Below are positions 61,701 through 64,000 of a stretch of 64,000 nucleotides of DNA, piece by piece (position 1 is the first letter of the stretch; every line of letters begins with the position of its first letter). Origin of the DNA: an uncultured Draconibacterium sp. (lineage in GTDB: Bacteria; Bacteroidota; Bacteroidia; Bacteroidales; Prolixibacteraceae); the NCBI RefSeq assembly GCF_913060805.1, contig NZ_CAJXTC010000002.1, positions 179,208 through 243,207 of the forward strand. Reading direction: 5' to 3'. The position numbers and the translations under genes were made by a program. The notes under the pieces were generated by a model. The model was not told the DNA's origin and ran no database searches. It saw nothing but the letters and a program-made list of their open reading frames with translations.

Positions 61701-62345
61701 TTAAATTTCGAAACTCAGATTTAATCCAAGAATATCAGCCGATAACCAATGATTCAGCACTTCTTGTCTTTGTAGCGCATAGTAGATTTTTATTTCTATG
61801 TGCTCCTTTTCAAAGGCGGTTAATCCGGAATAAAATCGGGCAAGGTGTGTATCGTAGCCATTCAGTTTTAGAAACGACTCTTCCTGTAAGTAGAATTGCA
61901 TTCCCCAATCGGTAATTGCCGGAAATTTCATGCGTAACGACTGACGATATCTGAAGTAGTTATTTAAAACTTTGTAAGTTCGGTATTCGAAACGGTTGTA
62001 AAAATCAAATTCAAATTTGCCAAAATCGTGTCCCATGTTCACAAAAAGCATCGGGCGATTTTCCTGCAACCACTCACCAATCTGAAGGTTTGCAGAACTT
62101 AAACGAAAACCGGCACCGTATTCCAGCCAGTTTAAAACCTGGTGTCCAATAAGGATTTCACCGTATTTTAAATCGAGAGTTGACCGTTTTGGTGAATAAT
62201 GGATTTTCTCCGCTACTGTTATACTTATCTTATCCCAGGGTTCTATTTCAACCTGGTTTTTGTTCCAAAGTTCAAATGGGCGGTCATCTTGTGCAAAACT
62301 GTTAAGGCCTGCAAGAATCAATAGTATTACGAACAATTTTTGCAT
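61701..62345 (-). CDS. DUF2490 outer-membrane protein
   Basis: I take the ATG at 62345, where a signal peptide starts (QKLFVILLILAGLNSFAQ); an ATG 16 codons upstream is less likely. The ~214-residue protein matches DUF2490: FELWNKNQVEIEPWDKI at the start, FEFDFYNRFEYRTYKVLNNY in the middle, and repeated amphipathic strands of a small barrel. The function is unknown. Confidence 0.82.
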   Translation of the reverse strand: MQKLFVILLILAGLNSFAQDDRPFELWNKNQVEIEPWDKISITVAEKIHYSPKRSTLDLKYGEILIGHQVLNWLEYGAGFRLSSANLQIGEWLQENRPMLFVNMGHDFGKFEFDFYNRFEYRTYKVLNNYFRYRQSLRMKFPAITDWGMQFYLQEESFLKLNGYDTHLARFYSGLTAFEKEHIEIKIYYALQRQEVLNHWLSADILGLNLSFEI

Positions 62346-62491
62346 GGATGCAAAAATAGAAAACAATATATTTTCCCTCGCAGGATTCTGCAATTAAAAA
62401 TCATTCTTCATTTCAATTCTAAAAAACGACAATTCAGGCTAAAACTTTCTCATATCAGGTAATACTATTTATATATAAAATAAAAAACTTG

Positions 62492-62499
62492 TACATTTG
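62492..62499 (+). promoter_or_regulatory. Candidate -7 element for the TetR gene
   Basis: TACATTTG fits TAnnTTTG and lies 32 nt before the ATG. A TTTA stretch, not a clean TTTG, occupies the -33 region. Confidence 0.45.
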
Positions 62500-62531
62500 G
62501 AACAAAATCGTCGAATAAAGAAAAAATAGTT

Positions 62532-63107
62532 ATGAGCGCGAACTCGAAACAACAAATTATTGAAGCAGCCGGAATCGTTTTTGAACGTTATGGTTTTAAA
62601 AAAACAACCATGGACGACATTGCGTATGCTGCAGGAAAAGGTAAAAGTTCGCTTTACTATTATTTTAAGAATAAAGAAGAGGTTTTTGAGGCCGTTGTTG
62701 CCCACGAAGCCAGACAATTAGTTGCCGAAATAAATAAGGCAATTGATGCATCGAACTCGGCCGTGAATAAGTTAAGAAGCTACGTGAATATACGCATGAA
62801 ACGATTTGTACAACGCGGAAACCTGGCAACTGCTTTAAACGATAATTTCCTGGCAACCTTCGCATTTATTGAAAAGATCCAGAATAACTACCGCGATTTT
62901 GAAGTTGAAATGATTGCCGGAATTATTAATGAAGGCATTGAAAAACGGGAATTTAAACCTGTTGACGCCAATTTTACCGCCGAAGCGATCCTTACTTGTA
63001 TGATCGGTTTTGAGGTTCCACTTTTAACCAAAACAAAAACCACGGAAGAGTCGGTAAAAAAGATCAATAACGTTATCGATATGTTCTTTTACGGGATCTG
63101 TACCTAA
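62532..63107 (+). CDS. TetR/AcrR-family transcription regulator
   Basis: The 191-residue protein has the TetR HTH at about residues 6-52, with QQIIEAAGIVFERYGFKKTT, TMDDIAYAAGKGKSSLYYYF and the family turn between them. A helical ligand-binding domain follows. It represses target genes until a small molecule binds. It sits upstream of the small outer-membrane barrel at 63182 on the same strand, a likely target by position. Confidence 0.93.
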   Translation: MSANSKQQIIEAAGIVFERYGFKKTTMDDIAYAAGKGKSSLYYYFKNKEEVFEAVVAHEARQLVAEINKAIDASNSAVNKLRSYVNIRMKRFVQRGNLATALNDNFLATFAFIEKIQNNYRDFEVEMIAGIINEGIEKREFKPVDANFTAEAILTCMIGFEVPLLTKTKTTEESVKKINNVIDMFFYGICT

Positions 63108-63181
63108 AATTTTTTTACATCATTTTTCGAATATTTTAGATTATAGTTCAAAATATACAAACAATTAGAAAACAGAATAAA

Positions 63182-63820
63182 ATGAAACAGAAAACAAACA
63201 ATTTAAGAAAAGGACTCTACAGCCTGATGCTGGTTGGAGTTTTAACTATGGGAATTTCGCTGGTATCATCAGCTCAAATGAGTTACGGAATTAAAATTGG
63301 TGCCGGTGCAGCCTGCCAGTCAGATTTACTGGAATTGGCCAATAACTGCGATGTGCGTTTTAGCCCAACTATTGGTTTGGTTGGAAAATACCAGATTACA
63401 GAAGGTTTTGCCCTGAAAAGTGGTTTGGAGTATCAACAAAAAGGCCGCAGTTTTACCGAAGACAATTTAGATGTAACGAACAAACTTCAGTATTTATCGT
63501 TGCCCGTAAAAGCCGAATTTTCGGCAGGAGAAAAGGCCGGTTTCAAAAAAGGTCAACGCTTGTATTTTGCAGTTGGTCCGTATTTAAGCTACATGCTTGA
63601 TGCTGAAGGAAAGCTGGATGATGCCAAGTTCAATATGAAAAGTGACACAAAAGATTTTGATGCCGGTTTAGGACTGGAATTGGGAATGGAGTTTCCGGTA
63701 TTTAACCAAAAGGCTTTACAGGTAGGTTTAAACTACGATATGGGATTTGTTGAGGTATACAAATCAGAACCCGATCTGCACAACAAAATGGCCTCAATAA
63801 GCCTCGGATTGCTGTTCTAA
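63182..63820 (+). CDS. PorT-like outer-membrane beta-barrel protein
   Basis: The 212-residue protein has a signal peptide (about 1-31, ending SSAQ) and then a small OmpW/PorT-like barrel: the start SYGIKIGAGAACQSDLL, a strand GLEYQQKGRSFTE, VGPYLSYMLDAEGK and the end MASISLGLLF with a terminal aromatic. Family members are outer-membrane proteins of unknown or structural function. A 75-nt gap separates it from the TetR gene. Confidence 0.82.
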   Translation: MKQKTNNLRKGLYSLMLVGVLTMGISLVSSAQMSYGIKIGAGAACQSDLLELANNCDVRFSPTIGLVGKYQITEGFALKSGLEYQQKGRSFTEDNLDVTNKLQYLSLPVKAEFSAGEKAGFKKGQRLYFAVGPYLSYMLDAEGKLDDAKFNMKSDTKDFDAGLGLELGMEFPVFNQKALQVGLNYDMGFVEVYKSEPDLHNKMASISLGLLF

Positions 63821-64000
63821 CAAATAATTGCCAAGCGAAACAGTGAAACAAAAAACATTCTGAAATCCTGGGAATCAACAACAGTGATGAAAGCAATCCG
63901 ATTTTCAGTTGACTCTCCCTCATTCCCTCTCTATTCTTATGAAACAGACAAGGGATTAATGTAATTTTGTAGGTACTCTTTTTCTTTTTTTATTACAGCA

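Noticed and set aside
1..64000. CRISPR array, rRNA operon, riboswitch or prophage
   Set aside because: No regularly spaced direct repeats, no rRNA, no recognised riboswitch core and no phage structural genes are seen.

Overview
The window looks like a chromosomal segment of a Bacteroidota bacterium, probably a marine or sediment member near Marinilabiliales/Prolixibacteraceae; the order-level guess is inference. The support is moderate GC, TAnnTTTG-type -7 promoter elements, a C-terminal T9SS sorting domain, GH78 rhamnosidase and beta-helix proteins, DUF2490 and PorT-like barrels, and a Bacteroides-type mobilizable element. No CRISPR array or rRNA is present. One tRNA (Pro, CGG) lies at 60823-60896.

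Left part (1-7.6 kb) is core: a truncated sensor phosphatase (Cache-HAMP-SpoIIE type), a PfkB sugar kinase, FabG, a sirtuin, the pair glf plus a likely glycosyltransferase, and mnmE. Directly behind the 3' end of mnmE sits a 6.6 kb integrative mobilizable element (about 7637-14269). It carries a zinc-finger protein with four excisionase-like HTH units, a tyrosine integrase, a small membrane protein, an excisionase-like protein, a DUF6371 primase-like protein, MobC, a relaxase and a coiled-coil membrane protein.

14.2-37.8 kb is an accessory, repeat-rich region of mostly exported proteins: GH78 rhamnosidase, a beta-helix lipoprotein, a membrane-anchored AraC-TolB-TPR regulator, a broken serine hydrolase, an exported M29 aminopeptidase, a giant tricorn-like S41 protease, an alpha/beta hydrolase of the proline iminopeptidase type, a prolyl oligopeptidase, a TolB-TPR membrane protein, a CPBP protease and a T9SS protein with internal repeats. 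Four copies of a ~70-115 bp repeat each lie upstream of one of the four peptidase/hydrolase genes. A second ~110 bp repeat lies upstream of the rhamnosidase and prolyl oligopeptidase genes. A 90 bp direct repeat occurs at the end of the mobile element and again at 21491, where it runs into a 121-nt imperfect hairpin. This region is the best candidate for something undescribed: an exported peptide-degrading set with shared upstream repeats and resident TPR-type regulators.

37.8-64 kb returns to housekeeping and transport genes: Gfo/Idh oxidoreductase, serine hydrolase, PQQ-type sugar dehydrogenase, DUF418 protein, an outer-membrane barrel followed by the complete glycine betaine ABC transporter, a RimB-RimK fusion, a redox operon (NifX-like, thioredoxin-like, OsmC, thioredoxin) divergent from a Crp-family regulator, an FAD oxidoreductase, ArfB, GtrA, CPBP, DUF456, PBP1A, TrmO, tRNA-Pro, a Spy/DUF4890-like protein, DUF2490, TetR and a small outer-membrane barrel.
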